Assembly: GCA_001972305.1 (NCBI GenBank)
Contig: BDDD01001619.1
Span: 379,627 to 443,626 of the forward strand
Length of the DNA stretch: 64,000 bases
Reading direction: 5' to 3'
From: Cephalotus follicularis
Taxonomy: Eukaryota > Streptophyta > Magnoliopsida > Oxalidales > Cephalotaceae
Both the position numbers and the translations under genes were made by a program. The notes under the pieces are model-generated. The model ran no database searches. It had not been told where the DNA came from and saw only the letters and a program-made list of their open reading frames with translations. Within the stretch, counting starts at the first letter, position 1; every line of letters starts with the position of its first letter. Below are positions 61,100 to 64,000 of the stretch, piece by piece.

Positions 61100-61415
61100 G
61101 AGTGTTTTGGCCCCCGTCAAGACTTGCCTTTTCTAGGAACATCTGTATAAGTTAAACATGAGATTGTGCATGCAGATGAATTATGGATGTGAATATTTTG
61201 TCCCCCGTCAAGATTTACATTCATTGATTCATCGTGTATTCAATGGTAGATTAAACTTGACTATGATACATATGGAGATTTGGCCCCCGTCAAGGTCATA
61301 TGCACACTAAAGGCAAAAGCAATGATCGGGAATCATACTATTGTATGGTTGGAAAGAGTTTTGCCTAACTGTAAGATTCACTATAGCATTTTGGCCCCCG
61401 TCAAGGTTATATTGA
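61100..61415 (+). repeat. Four spaced ttttggcccccgtcaag words in the Copia leader
   Basis: The 16-17 base word occurs near 61,108, 61,197, 61,278 and 61,389, about 80-110 bases apart, each followed by a variable AT-rich piece with atgat/catatgga-like text. They lie between primer site and gag. Confidence 0.85.
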
Positions 61416-64000
61416 ATATATTGTAGGACACCGATCCCCACTCGGAATGAGATCCATGAGACTTGGATTGTTATTTCTTGTCTCCCATTTTTAATGAGGA
61501 TTATGGGATTCGCATAAAAGAGTGGGAGCATGAGAGGCAAATACACCTAAAAGATTAAATACCAAATATTTATGGTTATAAACATTGAAATTGAATTTAT
61601 CTGATTTAATTATTATCTTCATTTTATATCTACAGACATCGCAATGACAAACCCACTCGCTGTAATTATTTAGAAGAATCAACTGACAGGTCCAAATTAT
61701 ATGGACTAGCTACGGAATGTCAAAATTGTTTTGAATTCTGAGGACATAGATTATGTCCTAGAAGCCCCTATGCCAGCACTGCCTGCTGAAGATGCCTCAA
61801 CCAAGATCATGCCATTTATAAGAAATAGGTGGCTGATGAAAAGAAAGTCAGAAGCTACCAAATGGCATCGATGAGCAATGCCCTACAAGTCCAACATGAT
61901 GGGATGCGAGACTCTAGGGTTATTCTACAACATCTCTGCAAGTTATACGGAGAGAATAGTAGAAACACTTGGTTCCAAATCACGGCTGAGCTGTATGGCA
62001 CAAAAATGGCTGAAGGATCTTCAGTAAATTATCATGTGCTCGAGATGATCAATGTGATTGAACGTCTTGCAGCTTTAGGTATCATTCAGGATGCTGAGAT
62101 AAGCACAAATTTGATCATTCATTCGCTTCCACTTTCCTTCTCTAGTTTCATCACCAATTTTAACATGAATAGGATATCAGCTACTTTGGTTGACCTCCTA
62201 AATATGCTGAGGGAAGCGAAAGTGAATATGTATAAGGGCAAGGCAACCATCATGATGGTAGGGCAATCCAGTAGGCCCAAGAGGAAGGGAAAGTCAGCCT
62301 CTACAAAGGGGAAGGATAAAAGTGGGACGCTGCCACCACAACAGACAACCTTCAAACAAGGGGTAGCTAGACCACCAAGTCCAACAAAATAGCAAGTTGT
62401 TGATACACCAGATGTTGTTGCAAGAGTTGTACCTGCTGAGGAGAGTACCTCAGAACCTCCTGCTAAGGGACCCTGCTTCTACTGTGGGAAGCCGGGACAT
62501 TGGAAAAGGAATTGTGTGACATTCCTAAGGTCAATTGGCAAAGGTATGCCTCATTTGTCTTATACATAGGTGAATATGTATATTCCTGATTCATCTTCTT
62601 GGATTTTAGATAATGGATGTGGTACTCACATATTTTCTAATTTACATGCCCTCACAGACAGAAGAAACCTTGAGAAGAGTGAGGGAGATCTACAGCTTGC
62701 GGATGGCTCGGTTGTTGAAGCCATAGCTGTAGGATCAGTTAGTATTTTGTTGCCTTCGGGCCAGAGCTTTATACTCAAACAATGCATTTATTGGCCTCAC
62801 ATTTTGCATAATATTATTTCTATTCCAGCATTAGATGCTGAAGGTTTTCAAATTACATTTAAGGACAAGTGTTGTACTGTTTTATTGGATGATGTGATAT
62901 ATGCAAAATGTTTCCTTAATGATGAATTATATGTAATGAGAAACCATGAGATTGTTTTCAATATACAAAAAGAGAGATAAAAGAAAGAGAGATAAAAGTA
63001 ATCAATCTTACTTATGGCACTGCAGACTTGGTCATATTGGTGAGAAAAGAGTACGCCGGTTGATCTCGGATGGATACTTTAACTTTTCAGAGTATCAACC
63101 ATTTCCAACTTGCGAACCCTGTCTCAAAGGAAAGATGACCAAATTTCCCTTCACAGGGAAAGGGGAAAGGTCCCCAGAACTGTTAGGTCTAATGCACAGT
63201 GATGTGTGTGGACCAATGACAGTTGATGCCATAGGTGGATATTCCTACTTCATAATCTTTACGGATGATCATTCTCGTTTTTGTTATTTGTACCTTATGC
63301 GATACAAATCTGAAGCCTTTGAAAAGTTCAAGGAATTCAGACAAGAAGTAGAGAAACAGTCTGGTAAAAGTCTGATGACTCTTTTATCAGATCGAGGTGG
63401 TGAGTATCTCTCCACCAAGTTCTTAACTTGTCTCAGAGATAATGGGATTATCTCTCAGTGGATGCCTCCTGCAACACCACAGCATAATAGTGTGTCTGAA
63501 AGGAGAAATCGTACATTGCTTGACATGGTATGCAACATGATTAGTGATACTGGACTTCCACTATCTTTCTGGGACTATGCCTTGGAGACTGTTGTTCTCA
63601 TATTGAACAGGACTCCAACAAAATCTGCTCACAAGACTCCATATGAGATATGGAATGGGAAGAAACCCAATCTTAGTTACCTAAGAATTTGGGGATGCCC
63701 TGCATATGTCAAGCAGGCAGTAGCAGATAAATTGGACTGTAGGTCCATAAAATGTAAACTTGTGGGATATCCTAAGGAAACAATAGGATATTATTTCTAT
63801 TACCCACCTTACAACAAAGTGTCTGTAGCCAGGCAAGCTACTTTTCTTGAGAAGGACTTCCTATTGGAAGACAGTAGTGGGAGCATGATAGAGCTAGATG
63901 AGTGATCTAAAGAACCACAAGTTGAGGACCCATCAGCTCATGTTCAAGCTAATGAGACTGAAGTACCAATGTCCACAGACACACAAACTCTGAGTAGAAC

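Larger units (their letters stand above)
58197..64000 (+). mobile_element. Ty1/Copia retrotransposon, 5' part, running off the window
   Basis: 5' LTR, primer site, long leader (about 60,000-61,660), gag (about 61,660-62,540) with CFYCGKPGHWKRNC zinc knuckle near 62,475, protease (SSWILDNGCGTHIFSNLHAL, about 62,590), GAG-pre-integrase (LWHCRLGHIGEKRVRRLI, about 63,015) and integrase (about 63,180-63,900; LHSD-like MHSDVCGPM, SDRGGEY). Reverse transcriptase would follow outside the window. About three interruptions are seen in the visible part. It is inserted at the end of the 83-bp array. Confidence 0.92.

Overview
The window is nuclear DNA of a flowering plant, most likely a eudicot. The evidence is GT-AG introns in one host gene, plant clades of LTR retrotransposons (Tekay/Del chromovirus, SIRE-like and Tork-like Copia), a plant L1 LINE with a 3' RNase H domain, and a hAT element with an 8-bp target duplication. 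Almost everything is transposon. Only one host gene looks intact: an eight-exon mitochondrial-type recA gene (RECA3-like) at 42,958-52,912 on the + strand, which gives a predicted 394-residue protein.

Layout. 1-2,730 is an old Copia remnant. 2,731-20,667 is a nest of noncoding repeat DNA. It holds a 28-bp tandem array split by a 2,855-bp solo LTR (4,822-7,676, TSD gtgtc), another long LTR-like block (8,414-10,066), and a complete-length Tekay/Del element (11,269-19,570, TSD atcct). 20,668-21,269 is a Copia LTR. 21,514-23,021 is a short hAT derivative (TSD cttgcatg). 23,373-29,558 is a SIRE-like element (TSD aacac) that has gag and an extra ORF but no recognisable pol. 29,564-32,000 is repeat-rich noncoding DNA. 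An L1 LINE on the minus strand runs from about 42,590 down to about 32,000 and is split by a Tork-like Copia (36,465-41,829, minus strand, TSD ataat). The LINE ends only about 370 bases upstream of the recA start codon.

The recA gene follows. Its third intron contains a 2,375-bp solo LTR (46,366-48,740, TSD ttttg). Downstream are a possible orphan signal-peptide exon (about 53,680), a minus-strand solo LTR of the Tekay family (54,150-56,876), a LINE RNase H scrap, a precise 83-bp tandem array (57,618-58,196), and the 5' LTR, leader, gag and integrase of a Copia element that runs off the right end.

The most notable pattern is that several unrelated LTR families carry dense clusters of short motifs in the LTR, often just upstream of the TATA box: cagccgactg, gcgtcgacgc, a 28-bp unit, and a roughly 30-bp ggtgaac unit. 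The most unusual single element is the pol-less SIRE-like one with a captured plant-specific ORF.
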